From: Ypsolopha sequella
Taxonomy: Eukaryota > Arthropoda > Insecta > Lepidoptera > Ypsolophidae
Length of the DNA: 64,000 nucleotides
Direction of reading: 5' to 3'
Assembly: GCA_934047225.1 (NCBI GenBank)
Contig: CAKOHE010000005.1
Location: forward strand, 245,763 to 309,762
The notes beneath the pieces are model-generated. The model saw nothing but the letters and a program-made list of their open reading frames with translations, did no database searches and was not told where the DNA came from. The position numbers and the translations under genes were made by a program. The number at the start of each line of letters is the position of its first letter. Positions within the stretch are counted from its first letter, which is position 1. Below are positions 33,498 through 47,500 of the stretch, piece after piece.

Positions 33498-36400
33498 ATA
33501 AATTTGGCCTTGTTTTTTATATACTGCTGGGATGTACCTAATATCAAACCAATAGCAGATGAAGCTTCTTCTCAATAACATAAATTTGGCCTTGTTTTTT
33601 TATATACTGCTGGGATGTACCTAATATCAAACCAATAGCAGATGAAGCTTCTTCTCAATAACATAAATTTGGCCTTGTTTTTTTATATACTGCTGGGATG
33701 TACCTAATATCAAACCAATAGCAGATGAAGCTTCTTCTCAATAACATAAATTTGGCCTTGTTTTTTTATATACTGCTGGGATGTACCTAATATCAAACCA
33801 ATAACAGATGAAGCTTCATCTCAATAACATAAATTTGGCCTTGTTTTTTTATATACTGCTGGGATGTACCTAATATCAAACCAATAGCAGATGAAGCTTC
33901 ATCTCAATAACATAAATTTGGCCTTGTTTTTTTATATACTGCTGGGATGTACCTAATATCAAACCAATAGCAGATGAAGCTTCTTCTCAATAACATAAAT
34001 TTGGCCTTGTTTTTTTATATACTGCTGGGATGTACCTAATATCAAACCAATAGCAGATGAAGCTTCTTCTCAATAACATAAATTTGGCCTTGTTTTTTTA
34101 TATACTGCTGGGATGTACCTAATATCAAACCAATAGCAGATGAAGCTTCTTCTCAATAACATAAATTTGGCCTTGTTTTTTTATATACTGCTGGGATGTA
34201 CCTAATATCAAACCAATAGCAGATGAAGCTTCTTCTCAATAACATAAATTTGGCCTTGTTTTTTTATATACTGCTGGGATGTACCTAATATCAAACCAAT
34301 AGCAGATGAAGCTTCTTCTCAATAACATAAATTTGGCCTTGTTTTTTTATATACTGCTGGGATGTACCTAATATCAAACCAATAGCAGATGAAGCTTCTT
34401 CTCAATAACATAAATTTGGCCTTGTTTTTTTATATACTGCTGGGATGTACCTAATATCAAACCAATAACAGATGAAGCTTCATCTCAATAACATAAATTT
34501 GGCCTTGTTTTTTTATATACTGCTGGGATGTACCTAATATCAAACCAATAGCAGATGAAGCTTCTTCTCAATAACATAAATTTGGCCTTGTTTTTTTATA
34601 TACTGCTGGGATGTACCTAATATCAAACCAATAGCAGATGAAGCTTCTTCTCAATAACATAAATTTGGCCTTGTTTTTTTATATACTGCTGGGATGTACC
34701 TAATATCAAACCAATAACAGATGAAGCTTCATCTCAATAACATAAATTTGGCCTTGTTTTTTTATATACTGCTGGGATGTACCTAATATCAAACCAATAG
34801 CAGATGAAGCTTCTTCTCAATAACATAAATTTGGCCTTGTTTTTTTATATACTGCTGGGATGTACCTAATATCAAACCAATAGCAGATGAAGCTTCTTCT
34901 CAATAACATAAATTTGGCCTTGTTTTTTTATATACTGCTGGGATGTACCTAATATCAAACCAATAACAGATGAAGCTTCATCTCAATAACATAAATTTGG
35001 CCTTGTTTTTTTATATACTGCTGGGATGTACCTAATATCAAACCAATAGCAGATGAAGCTTCTTCTCAATAACATAAATTTGGCCTTGTTTTTTTATATA
35101 CTGCTGGGATGTACCTAATATCAAACCAATAGCAGATGAAGCTTCTTCTCAATAACATAAATTTGGCCTTGTTTTTTTATATACTGCTGGGATGTACCTA
35201 ATATCAAACCAATAACAGATGAAGCTTCATCTCAATAACATAAATTTGGCCTTGTTTTTTTATATACTGCTGGGATGTACCTAATATCAAACCAATAGCA
35301 GATGAAGCTTCTTCTCAATAACATAAATTTGGCCTTGTTTTTTTATATACTGCTGGGATGTACCTAATATCAAACCAATAGCAGATGAAGCTTCTTCTCA
35401 ATAACATAAATTTGGCCTTGTTTTTTTATATACTGCTGGGATGTACCTAATATCAAACCAATAGCAGATGAAGCTTCTTCTCAATAACATAAATTTGGCC
35501 TTGTTTTTTTATATACTGCTGGGATGTACCTAATATCAAACCAATAACAGATGAAGCTTCATCTCAATAACATAAATTTGGCCTTGTTTTTTTATATACT
35601 GCTGGGATGTACCTAATATCAAACCAATAGCAGATGAAGCTTCTTCTCAATAACATAAATTTGGCCTTGTTTTTTTATATACTGCTGGGATGTACCTAAT
35701 ATCAAACCAATAGCAGATGAAGCTTCTTCTCAATAACATAAATTTGGCCTTGTTTTTTTATATACTGCTGGGATGTACCTAATATCAAACCAATAACAGA
35801 TGAAGCTTCATCTCAATAACATAAATTTGGCCTTGTTTTTTTATATACTGCTGGGATGTACCTAATATCAAACCAATAGCAGATGAAGCTTCTTCTCAAT
35901 AACATAAATTTGGCCTTGTTTTTTTATATACTGCTGGGATGTACCTAATATCAAACCAATAGCAGATGAAGCTTCTTCTCAATAACATAAATTTGGCCTT
36001 GTTTTTTTATATACTGCTGGGATGTACCTAATATCAAACCAATAACAGATGAAGCTTCATCTCAATAACATAAATTTGGCCTTGTTTTTTTATATACTGC
36101 TGGGATGTACCTAATACCAAACCAATAGCAGATGAAGCTTCTTCTCAATAACATAAATTTGGCCTTGTTTTTTTATATACTGCTGGGATGTACCTAATAT
36201 CAAACCAATAGCAGATGAAGCTTCTTCTCAATAACATAAATTTGGCCTTGTTTTTTTATATACTGCTGGGATGTACCTAATATCAAACCAATAACAGATG
36301 AAGCTTCATCTCAATAACATAAATTTGGCCTTGTTTTTTTATATACTGCTGGGATGTACCTAATATCAAACCAATAGCAGATGAAGCTTCTTCTCAATAA

Positions 36401-39056
36401 CATAAATTTGGCCTTGTTTTTTTATATACTGCTGGGATGTACCTAATATCAAACCAATAGCAGATGAAGCTTCTTCTCAATAACATAAATTTGGCCTTGT
36501 TTTTTTATATACTGCTGGGATGTACCTAATATCAAACCAATAGCAGATGAAGCTTCTTCTCAATAACATAAATTTGGCCTTGTTTTTTTATATACTGCTG
36601 GGATGTACCTAATATCAAACCAATAGCAGATGAAGCTTCTTCTCAATAACATAAATTTGGCCTTGTTTTTTTATATACTGCTGGGATGTACCTAATATCA
36701 AACCAATAGCAGATGAAGCTTCTTCTCAATAACATAAATTTGGCCTTGTTTTTTTATATACTGCTGGGATGTACCTAATATCAAACCAATAACAGATGAA
36801 GCTTCATCTCAATAACATAAATTTGGCCTTGTTTTTTTATATACTGCTGGGATGTACCTAATATCAAACCAATAGCAGATGAAGCTTCTTCTCAATAACA
36901 TAAATTTGGCCTTGTTTTTTTATATACTGCTGGGATGTACCTAATATCAAACCAATAGCAGATGAAGCTTCTTCTCAATAACATAAATTTGGCCTTGTTT
37001 TTTTATATACTGCTGGGATGTACCTAATATCAAACCAATAACAGATGAAGCTTCATCTCAATAACATAAATTTGGCCTTGTTTTTTTATATACTGCTGGG
37101 ATGTACCTAATATCAAACCAATAGCAGATGAAGCTTCTTCTCAATAACATAAATTTGGCCTTGTTTTTTTATATACTGCTGGGATGTACCTAATATCAAA
37201 CCAATAGCAGATGAAGCTTCTTCTCAATAACATAAATTTGGCCTTGTTTTTTTATATACTGCTGGGATGTACCTAATATCAAACCAATAACAGATGAAGC
37301 TTCATCTCAATAACATAAATTTGGCCTTGTTTTTTTATATACTGCTGGGATGTACCTAATATCAAACCAATAGCAGATGAAGCTTCTTCTCAATAACATA
37401 AATTTGGCCTTGTTTTTTTATATACTGCTGGGATGTACCTAATATCAAACCAATAGCAGATGAAGCTTCTTCTCAATAACAAAAATTTGGCCTTGTTTTT
37501 TTATATACTGCTGGGATGTACCTAATATCAAACCAATAGCAGATGAAGCTTCTTCTCAATAACATAAATTTGGCCTTGTTTTTTTATATACTGCTGGGAT
37601 GTACCTAATATCAAACCAATAACAGATGAAGCTTCATCTCAATAACATAAATTTGGCCTTGTTTTTTTATATACTGCTGGGATGTACCTAATATCAAACC
37701 AATAGCAGATGAAGCTTCTTCTCAATAACATAAATTTGGCCTTGTTTTTTTATATACTGCTGGGATGTACCTAATATCAAACCAATAGCAGATGAAGCTT
37801 CTTCTCAATAACATAAATTTGGCCTTGTTTTTTTATATACTGCTGGGATGTACCTAATATCAAACCAATAACAGATGAAGCTTCATCTCAATAACATAAA
37901 TTTGGCCTTGTTTTTTTATATACTGCTGGGATGTACCTAATATCAAACCAATAGCAGATGAAGCTTCTTCTCAATAACATAAATTTGGCCTTGTTTTTTT
38001 ATATACTGCTGGGATGTACCTAATATCAAACCAATAGCAGATGAAGCTTCTTCTCAATAACATAAATTTGGCCTTGTTTTTTTATATACTGCTGGGATGT
38101 ACCTAATATCAAACCAATAACAGATGAAGCTTCATCTCAATAACATAAATTTGGCCTTGTTTTTTTATATACTGCTGGGATGTACCTAATATCAAACCAA
38201 TAGCAGATGAAGCTTCTTCTCAATAACATAAATCTGGCCTTGTTTTTTTATATACTGCTGGGATGTACCTAATATCAAACCAATAGCAGATGAAGCTTCT
38301 TCTCAATAACATAAATTTGGCCTTGTTTTTTTATATACTGCTGGGATGTACCTAATATCAAACCAATAACAGATGAAGCTTCATCTCAATAACATAAATT
38401 TGGCCTTGTTTTTTTATATACTGCTGGGATGTACCTAATATCAAACCAATAGCAGATGAAGCTTCTTCTCAATAACATAAATTTGGCCTTGTTTTTTTAT
38501 ATACTGCTGGGATGTACCTAATATCAAACCAATAGCAGATGAAGCTTCTTCTCAATAACATAAATTTGGCCTTGTTTTTTTATATACTGCTGGGATGTAC
38601 CTAATATCAAACCAATAGCAGATGAAGCTTCTTCTCAATAACATAAATTTGGCCTTGTTTTTTATATACTGCTGGGATGTACCTAATATCAAACCAATAA
38701 CAGATGAAGCTTCATCTCAATAACATAAATTTGGCCTTGTTTTTTTATATACTGCTGGGATGTACCTAATATCAAACCAATAGCAGATGAAGCTTCTTCT
38801 CAATAACATAAATTTGGCCTTGTTTTTTTATATACTGCTGGGATGTACCTAATATCAAACCAATAGCAGATGAAGCTTCTTCTCAATAACATAAATTTGG
38901 CCTTGTTTTTTTATATACTGCTGGGATGTACCTAATATCAAACCAATAGCAGATGAAGCTTCTTCTCAATAACATAAATTTGGCCTTGTTTTTTTATATA
39001 CTGCTGGGATGTACCTAATATCAAACCAATAACAGATGAAGCTTCATCTCAATAAC
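33498..39056. repeat. Satellite array: 67 tandem copies of an 83-bp unit
   Basis: The unit begins ATAAATTTGGCCTTG, continues through a T run, TATATACTGCTGGGATGTAC, AAACCAATAG and a HindIII-type AAGCTT, and ends CTCAATAAC. Length is 5559 bp: 67 units of which two (the first, and the one at 38643) lack one T. Two main variants differ at linked sites: A (AATAGCAG...CTTCTTCTC) and B (AATAACAG...CTTCATCTC). I count 48 A, 18 B and one hybrid (unit 5). B usually recurs every third unit. Only a few other single-base variants are visible (for example near 36117, 37482 and 38234). No gene lies inside. Confidence 0.97.
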
Positions 39057-39957
39057 ATAAATTTTCACGAAAAGCACATTGAGACCACCTGTTCTCATGC
39101 AATAGGCAGACGAATTAGAAACGAAAGGATATGATTCTGAGGATAAATAAAACAAAGTGCTCTTCAGCGAGAAAATAGTGGTGAGTTTAGAGTGCCACCT
39201 GCAAACTATTGTCATACGGGTTATTCGTGACTGGATGCGAACAGGGGCAGCAATATTCTTAAAATGGTAAACGTCATTGCTACGAGGCGTAGCAGATTCA
39301 ACAGCTCTGTCATTGCGTTGCATTTGGCTACAGCGTAGCATGGAAATTTATTGTAGCGTTAAGCTTCTACCTGAGCCTAGAACATCAACAACACCCGACT
39401 TTCGAAGGTCCATTTAAAGAAATTAATTTTCCCTATAATACTAATAGTGGACACGATCTGAAATATCAATTGACCATAAGGACTCATTGGGTCATTGCAT
39501 TATCACCTCTATTTCTCTACGCTTTAAGGGTTATGGCTGCAGTTTCCTTATTATGGTGATACCTGCCAAGAATTCAGGTCAAGGCTTGCTTGGTGTGCGA
39601 TAGTATGGTTGAATGGATAAAAATCTAGATATAGGAATTCGTTATCGTGACGTTAAGTGATAAGGAAAATTACTGATAATAGACTGCTTAAAATTACGGG
39701 TTAGTTTATCGACTTGGAAATTGATTTCTTTAATTTGTAATAAAGAAGAAAACAATGGCTTTAAACTGATGAATGACGTCATTGAAGGAATGACCTCCTT
39801 GTACCTATAGGACGGTTTCCGAGAACAATATCTATGAAATAATACTTTATTTATTAGGTTCACCAACAGATATTACAGTTTGTTACATCCAAACACATCA
39901 TAACAATATACATAATAGAGTGCAAATCCAATGACAGGCAAACACTGCATGCAATTA
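39057..39957. other. Noncoding interval after the satellite
   Basis: No exon or repeat boundary recognised. A 106-codon - strand open frame near 39021-39341 starts inside the satellite edge and shows no known motif. Confidence 0.5.
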
Positions 39958-40533
39958 TAGTGCGCGCCAATCTTTTAGTCGCCTCTGATTGAGTTACGAG
40001 TGCAAGCTTGCGCAGGTACAGTCAAGGAAACAATAATATGAACGGATGATTATTAAATGTTTACTATAAGTGGGAAGGTGTACTGGTTGTACCTACGTAT
40101 TTAATATATATTAATTATTTTAGTGCAATCTTAACTGTTTAATTAAAACAAATTAATATAAACACCATTTTCCTACATTGTCGCCTAAAAACGCTATAAC
40201 GACGGCGAGGCATAACAACAACAATAAACTTTAACAAATTAAATCAACAAAACAACAAACAAACAGATTCAACGATTAACTAAACGAATCATATAATTTT
40301 TTCCACGAACGTACTTTTCATGCAACGCGCGCGTGTGTAGTGTACGGACGTAGCACTAACACTAACGCATAGTGTTGACACCTGCCGAACGGCGAGCGGG
40401 GGGTGTGGTGCGGCACGCAGGCGGGTGTGCTCCGTGCCCTCGCTTCTGTAACGTCCCCCTGACACCATAAAACGGCTAATGCGTCGATTCTTGGGGCTAG
40501 CTTCAGAGGCGACTAAAAGATTGGCGCGCACTG
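39958..40533. mobile_element. Tc1/mariner-type MITE, copy 1
   Basis: 576 bp with long inverted ends (GTGCGCGCCAATCTTTTAGT / ACTAAAAGATTGGCGCGCAC) and TA target duplication. The interior has a G+C-rich segment (40325-40450). A second copy is at 55252-55859. Non-coding; a 139-codon - strand frame across its right half is not a gene. Confidence 0.93.
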
Positions 40534-41561
40534 TACAAGTACTAGCCAAGTACATTACACTGACTGACTGGTCTATCAAATCCCAGACCAAACGGCTGGA
40601 CCTAGAAAAAAATAATTTGGACAGTAGGTTCCTTGTATGACGCAGACATCCGCTAAGAAGGGATTTTAGGAAATTCGCACGGGATCGGGAGAAACGGGAT
40701 CTATGCAAGCAACGCCGCGGGCGTCCGCTAGTGCTGTAATTGAAAACCTACGCAAACAAATTAAATATCGAATTACATTAGTCTTTTTGTTGAATTGGAA
40801 AAATATTTTTGTGCTGTCCTTGTAGATGAGTATCGAAATTCAATATTAAATATTCTTTATTTAATATCTTTTTTCTTTTTCTATGTATGTTTATATGTGA
40901 TCTTTATACACAACAATATTAATTTAATATTCATGTTGTAATGTAAGTAAGTAATTTATGTATATTATATGTATAATGTTATTTATTAACATAATAAATA
41001 AGAGTATTGCATCGGTTCTTTAAAGCCTTCTGTGTGATAACAGGCCTGACATAATACCAGGGCACTGAGATTTTTTTTTAAATCGCATTGTCCTGAGTCA
41101 GACCTTTTTGCTGCCTCAACACAACATCTCTTGTTTTTATTGTTATTGTGTTACTGATCATTGTGTATGTTAGTGTTGTGTTTGTTAATTTTTTAATCTA
41201 CTTTATTTTATTTTTTACTTGTTATTGCAGCGAATAAATGCCTTCTTATTCTTATTCTAAATATTGCGTGTTATGCGGAATTGTTATTGAACTTGAATAT
41301 AATAATAAACCGGGGATCTATAAAGGCGGATTTGGATGAATCATAAAATGATTTGAAAAATAAGATACAGCTTGACGTGAAACCGGTATTATTAGAGTTC
41401 TGTAGCCTAGGCACAAAATAACCACTTACAGAATGTTTACTCCGCATAGCTAGCGAAAACAGGCGCACGCACACATATAGGCGTACGTACGACGATCTCG
41501 GAGATACTCGGGTGAATGCCAATACGAAATTCTGCCGAGATCATCATACGTACGCGTCTAT
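40534..41561. other. Noncoding interval
   Basis: A+T-rich sequence, with a segment ending in GCAGCGAATAAATGCCTTCT (about 41229-41248) that resembles a retroposon 3' end with polyadenylation-like signals. No gene recognised. Confidence 0.45.
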
Positions 41562-41991
41562 AATAATAAATAATAAATCATTTATTTCGGACATACATCC
41601 ATAAAGTGTTAGTAACAATTTACTTAAACCTATGTTAGTGTACAAAGAAAACAAACTATTTACAAACAATATATTTACAAAATTTTTATTTAGCTGCCCT
41701 GTTGGAGGGCAGCACATGCGTGGCGGTGTAATGCCTGATGATATGACCATCCATCCTTTCAGCAACAGTGACCAGGAGACTATTGGCGCTGGCGCGCACC
41801 CGCTGCATCAGAGAAGCGCTTCGTTTCCTCATGATGGCCTGGAAGCCATCCGTGCACGCATTCGCGAACATCTCCGATGCGCTGCAGTAGCGCGGCAGCC
41901 CCAACAGCGCCCTAAATCCATTGTTATACTGAACACGTCTATGCATGTGTGCGTCTGTTTTCGCTCCGTCGTCGAGTCGGCCTTCTGGTAG
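41562..41991 (-). pseudogene. Non-LTR retrotransposon 3' fragment
   Basis: On the - strand, about 86 codons ending near 41686 read VQYNNGFRALLGLPRYCSAS, EMFANACTDGFQAIMRKRSA and so on. The YNN.FR.L.GLPR..SAS.MF block is typical of the extreme C-terminus of insect LINE reverse-transcriptase proteins. The 3' end lies at lower coordinates, where an AATAATAAATAATAAAT run is the likely tail. Everything upstream is missing, so this is a 5'-truncated dead copy. Family level is uncertain. Confidence 0.78.
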
Positions 41992-42000
41992 TATATATTT

Positions 42001-42172
42001 TGTGGCCTAAGCATGAAAACATATCCGTATAGTTGCGTTTGAAACTAAACTTGGGTTGCCATACGTAGCTGTTAGTTCCGCTTCTGTCCGCTTGGAGCGG
42101 TTTCCCAGATTCCATACTATTTTGACGTAGTTTGCAACGCAACGATACGAAGATATTTTCATGCTTAGGCTA
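42001..42172. mobile_element. MITE
   Basis: Ends GGCCTAAGCATGAAAACATA / GATATTTTCATGCTTAGGCT are inverted and pairing continues imperfectly through CGTATAGTTGCGTT / AACGCAACGATACG. It is 172 bp and noncoding. Confidence 0.88.
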
Positions 42173-42217
42173 CTGACCTAGAACACCAGCCACAAAATCA
42201 CCTTTATCAATACAAGT

Positions 42218-42505
42218 CGCGGCAGTAAATAATGCACATCGTATCGTAGTGTTATCTCTGTCGCACGAAGCACTAACAGCCCGGTGACAGAAACGACGCT
42301 CAACAAAGCCGAATATAGCCGATGTGCATTATTTTATGACGGGTACTGTAGATGGCTGTTTGCAGCTTACCTGCTACAGGCCCCGACAGTAAATAATGCA
42401 CATCGTATCGTAGTGTCACCTCTGTCGCACGAAGCGCTAACAGTCCGGTGACAGAAACGACGCTCAACAAAGCCGAAGATAGCCGATGTGCATTATTTCC
42501 TGCTG
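42218..42505. mobile_element. Two tandem copies of a small MITE
   Basis: 42221-42341 and 42387-42502 each start with AATAATGCACATCG and end with CGATGTGCATTATT. They share about 115 internal bases (CTGTCGCACGAAGC, GGTGACAGAAACGACGCTCA) with few differences, in the same orientation, about 45 bp apart. Confidence 0.9.
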
Positions 42506-43190
42506 CGACCTGTACCTACGTGTCAATGATATTTTCTAAAAATAAAGCATTTTCATTGCTACTTTCTGGATAGGCAGAGAAAATTAAATAAAGGAGGGCT
42601 ATTCTGGCATTATTTTCACCCGCAACATTCGACAGTCGTACGACTTTTGTGGAAAGTACATGATAAATGCCATGCGATTTGATGCGATGTAAAGTGAAGT
42701 GAATATGAGATATGAGGAACGCTTCTAATAGGTTTTCAATCAAGAAAATCAATATATATTCGTAGAAAATCCCTTTTAATATCACCCGAATTCTACCTTG
42801 GAAATATTTCCGCACGTGCCACAAAAGCCATTCTAAAATCATGAATACTTTTTGAAAAAATCTACGGAACCCATCCTTTTGTTACTTGTTCCAACTTGAC
42901 CAGTATTTAGTAGAAACATACAAAGTCAAATGTGGGCGGTTGACACGCAACGCGAGAAGGCCCATGAATAACCGCGGCAGTCAATAAAACGCCTGGACTA
43001 GGGTTGCCTCTTACTACTATTATTGTTAAGTTTGTACACAGTAATATCTATGAGTTGGATTTTTTACAAAACTACTTAAAAAAAACAAAAATAAACTAAA
43101 ATTGACTATACAAAATTAAAACTTATCTGAGATAATCCAAAATAATTTAAACCGCACAAAATAAACTGACCCTCAAATAAAAATAAGGAT
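42506..43190. other. Noncoding interval
   Basis: A 108-codon - strand open frame (42516-42842) shows no recognised motif. Nothing else identified. Confidence 0.45.
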
Positions 43191-44576
43191 TAAGAAATTG
43201 ATCCAGGTCGCTGCCTCGCGAGAGGCTTCCCAATATGCTAGAGACATTTCCACGCTTGTTGTATTACCCCCAGCACAGTATATACAGAATGTAGATTTGG
43301 TCAGCAACTTCAGTCACAGAATAAGATGTGTTCACGTCACTTATTAAGAAATTGATCCAGGTCGCTGCCTCGCGAGAGGCTTCCCAATATGCTAGAGACA
43401 TTTCCACGCTTGTTGTATTACCCCCAGCACAGTATATACAGAATGTAGATTTGGTCAGCAACTTCAGTCACAGAATAAGATGTGTTCACGTCACTTATTA
43501 AGAAATTGATCCAGGTCGCTGCCTCGCGAGAGGCTTCCCAATATGCTAGAGACATTTCCACGCTTGTTGTATTACCCCCAGCACAGTATATACAGAATGT
43601 AGATTTGGTCAGCAACTTCAGTCACAGAATAAGATGTGTTCACGTCACTTATTAAGAAATTGATCCAGGTCGCTGCCTCGCGAGAGGCTTCCCAATATGC
43701 TAGAGACATTTCCACGCTTGTTGTATTACCCCCAGCACAGTATATACAGAATGTAGATTTGGTCAGCAACTTCAGTCACAGAATAAGATGTGTTCACGTC
43801 ACTTATTAAGAAATTGATCCAGGTCGCTGCCTCGCGAGAGGCTTCCCAATATGCTAGAGACATTTCCACGCTTGTTGTATTACCCCCAGCACAGTATATA
43901 CAGAATGTAGATTTGGTCAGCAACTTCAGTCACAGAATAAGATGTGTTCACGTCACTTATTAAGAAATTGATCCAGGTCGCTGCCTCGCGAGAGGCTTCC
44001 CAATATGCTAGAGACATTTCCACGCTTGTTGTATTACCCCCAGCACAGTATATACAGAATGTAGATTTGGTCAGCAACTTCAGTCACAGAATAAGATGTG
44101 TTCACGTCACTTATTAAGAAATTGATCCAGGTCGCTGCCTCGCGAGAGGCTTCCCAATATGCTAGAGACATTTCCACGCTTGTTGTATTACCCCCAGCAC
44201 AGTATATACAGAATGTAGATTTGGTCAGCAACTTCAGTCACAGAATAAGATGTGTTCACGTCACTTATTAAGAAATTGATCCAGGTCGCTGCCTCGCGAG
44301 AGGCTTCCCAATATGCTAGAGACATTTCCACGCTTGTTGTATTACCCCCAGCACAGTATATACAGAATGTAGATTTGGTCAGCAACTTCAGTCACAGAAT
44401 AAGATGTGTTCACGTCACTTATTAAGAAATTGATCCAGGTCGCTGCCTCGCGAGAGGCTTCCCAATATGCTAGAGACATTTCCACGCTTGTTGTATTACC
44501 CCCAGCACAGTATATACAGAATGTAGATTTGGTCAGCAACTTCAGTCACAGAATAAGATGTGTTCACGTCACTTAT
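43191..44576. repeat. Nine tandem copies of a 154-bp unit
   Basis: The unit starts TAAGAAATTGATCCAGGTCG and ends GTTCACGTCACTTAT; nine units span 1386 bp exactly. Translations of successive units on the - strand are identical, so the copies are essentially uniform. One - strand frame per unit includes SVEMSLAYWEASREAATWIN, faintly like the copia RNase H block (STEAEY.A.SEA.KEA.W), so the unit may derive from retrotransposon sequence. 154 is not divisible by three, so the array cannot encode one repeated protein. Confidence 0.95.
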
Positions 44577-47500
44577 TCCAAAAAATGGTAAGTATCGGCA
44601 CCGTTGTCCGACTAGGCTCCTGTATGCGACCGCCCAGTAGTTTTGAAATTTGTAACAATATCCCGCGTCAAATAAGTGAACAATTGCTCGTCTCTTATAG
44701 GCCAATTCTTAAATTACCGATGAATCATGATTGGTTCTAATTTCCGCTACGTTCAATTTTGTTATTAATTTTATTGTCACTGTGCATCGGTTTAGTTCGA
44801 AGTCGAGCTTTGCGGAACGTAAAAAGTTTTTGGAGGTTGTTTTTAATTTTTTGTTTGATTCTGCATATTTTGGTAAAACTGACATATTTTTTTATGTAAT
44901 TTAGGGTTCCGTTCATATATAAATACAAGATTTTTCAGGATTGATAAAATATTAATAGTCTTATCATCTTTTCTATTTCGGTCGGAATCAGGAGATCCGG
45001 TAAAACGATTGTTTCCAGATACCGTACAGTGGACGGTATCAGGTGTTTTATAGACTTTCAGACTTTTGTTAATTTTCATTATAAATTGTGGATAAAAACT
45101 ATAATTTGAATATACACATATTTTTGTGACGTATACATTTGCTTAATATCCTGATTCCGTCCTAAGTTTAGACTTTTAGATTGAGTCATAATTTACTTAT
45201 AACATTCCGTTCTTTCTCAAATTTATTGGGATATTAAATGTACGTTAATGGTTTTAAAAAGTTATTTTATATTAAAAATTGACATCTGAGATATTATTAT
45301 AAAATTTTTAATGACTATATATGTCTTTAAATTTCTATAAAGCTCACTCTTTTTTTCATCACATTGGTTAAATAATTAAAACACATAATTATTGTAATTG
45401 GACGGTAATGAGTGGTGATAAATTCAGTTTTGCTTGTTACCGACCACAATAAATATACCATAAACCGGAGTCTGGTCATCCGTTTGTGTATAAAGACAAA
45501 ATTTTAAAGTACTTGCAAAAAATGTACGGTGCTCAAAAAGAGTGTGTTTGTATAGAAAAATACAAATAATGAGCAAAAAGTAACACCTGTCATGAATTTA
45601 TTTTAGTATGGCCTCAGGAACAAGTGTCACAAAAAAAAATTAAACTGGAATTGAAATAAAACAACACATTACACAACAAGAACCAAACTGCTATGAAAAT
45701 AGCAGTTTATACAAACAATTGTGGAATCTTTTCAGTTTCAGTTTAAAGGAACATCGAAAATCCTCACCAAACGAAAGAAAAGAATGTCAAGTAAATATGC
45801 AATTAATTATTCAGTAATTTTAAAGCTCGACCACAATTATAAAGTTGGCAGAATAGTTCCTAAAAATGAAACAATTTATTCCATGTATTCTGTAACATTA
45901 TAGAAACAAGATAGATAAACCTAAACCTAAGAAAAAAATTGCCACAGAAATTGAAAAAAAAAATTGTAAAGCAAGTTAAACTTATTGAAAATGAAGACGA
46001 TTTTTTCAAACTTCTTATTAGCAAGGACTGTAATTATTTTAATTTCTAAATTTTATAAATAAAGTACAAGCTCTTAACCTTTTCTTTATCTTTGAATTCT
46101 TAGAAGTTACGAATTTCATTCATTAAAATTCATTCATTCATTCAAAAAGAAAAAAAATCACCATTATATCTAATCACAGTTTAAAAATAAAGAAAAAATC
46201 GAAAAAATTAGTAAAATAACATAAAAACTTGATTGAATAGTTATAGACGAAAAGAAAAATATCATACGACATATATAGGCGTTTGAAGTTAGAAAACTGC
46301 TGGCATCTATTGACATAAAAATATAAAAAAGTATATTTTAAATCATGGTTTTTAAAATCCTGATGACGACCCCACTGAGGGGTCAAATATAGCACCTATA
46401 ACTATTTAATGAAGTGTTTATATCTATGTAAAATACAACATACAAATAATAAAAAAGCCGTTAAACGGTATTATACAAACAATATTTTATTAACATATTG
46501 AAATAAGATAAAATACATTTGGCCAAACATATGAAGTTTATATTGATAGCGACGAACATGAAAAAATGTAAAATATATACTATTAATAAAAGTTAATTAA
46601 AGCCTAAATTAACAAAAATTATTAATTGAAAAAAACCATCTATACATTTTGATATCTCCAGTAACCTTTGACCACATTTTTATGAGATAATGGCATTTTT
46701 GGCAATTTTTTGAATGGTGGTCGGAAACGGGTTACTTGCTGGACGGTATCAGGAAAACTTCAACTAAGCGGTCGGTAACTGGAGCTTTTAAGAAGGACAG
46801 GCAAACATATTAATAATATTTTTTTTGTATACTCTGACAACATAAATATTGATAATTATACTTTATAATGAAAGTCTCAACAATAAGGTTTAAAGTAAGC
46901 TACATATATAGTTTATAAATCAGTTTACGTTTATGTTTGGACGGTTTATTTGAAAAAAGGGCGTGAGTGGTCGGACTTGGGCGCATTTACGTTAGGGGAA
47001 AAAAAAATAATTGACTGAAGCGAAATCGACATTAATTATAATTATACTGAAAAGAAAGTTATCTGGTCCAATCGACATTTTTACTACAGTCAATAAAGCA
47101 GATTCTAAAGGGTTTAATTTGATTTTTACTACTGTCAAAACTAAATATTCTTCATTCCAAATTGATCCTGTAATTTCAGAAACAGAAGCTAAATTACTTT
47201 GGAATAATTTTAGTTTTGACAGCACTAAAACTAAAATTATAGCCTACAGAATCAGCTACATTGAACAGATTAAATAATTGTGACACAAATTTATTGTTAA
47301 TGGTTACATCGGTAAATTTTTTTAAATCTTTAAGACGGATACGAGTCACGATCTGGACTGCGATTTATTGTCTTACTATTCATTTAGCGATAATAGTAAT
47401 TCAGAGGGTTAAAAATAACTTATATTTATTTAATAAATAAAAATATCTTGATACATGAAATTGTTGGCAACCCTACCCACTATGTACCGTATGGCACGTG

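Noticed and set aside
33498..39056. CRISPR-like or coding repeat array
   Set aside because: The units are contiguous with no variable spacers and no maintained frame; it is a satellite.
39021..39341. 106-codon minus-strand open frame
   Set aside because: It overlaps the satellite edge and shows no recognised motif.
43264..44539. Eight identical 65-codon genes in tandem
   Set aside because: The frames overlap each other and the 154-bp period is not a multiple of three; they are repeat shadows.
47011..47277. 88-codon open frame as a gene
   Set aside because: A+T-biased composition, no known motif, no splice or promoter evidence.
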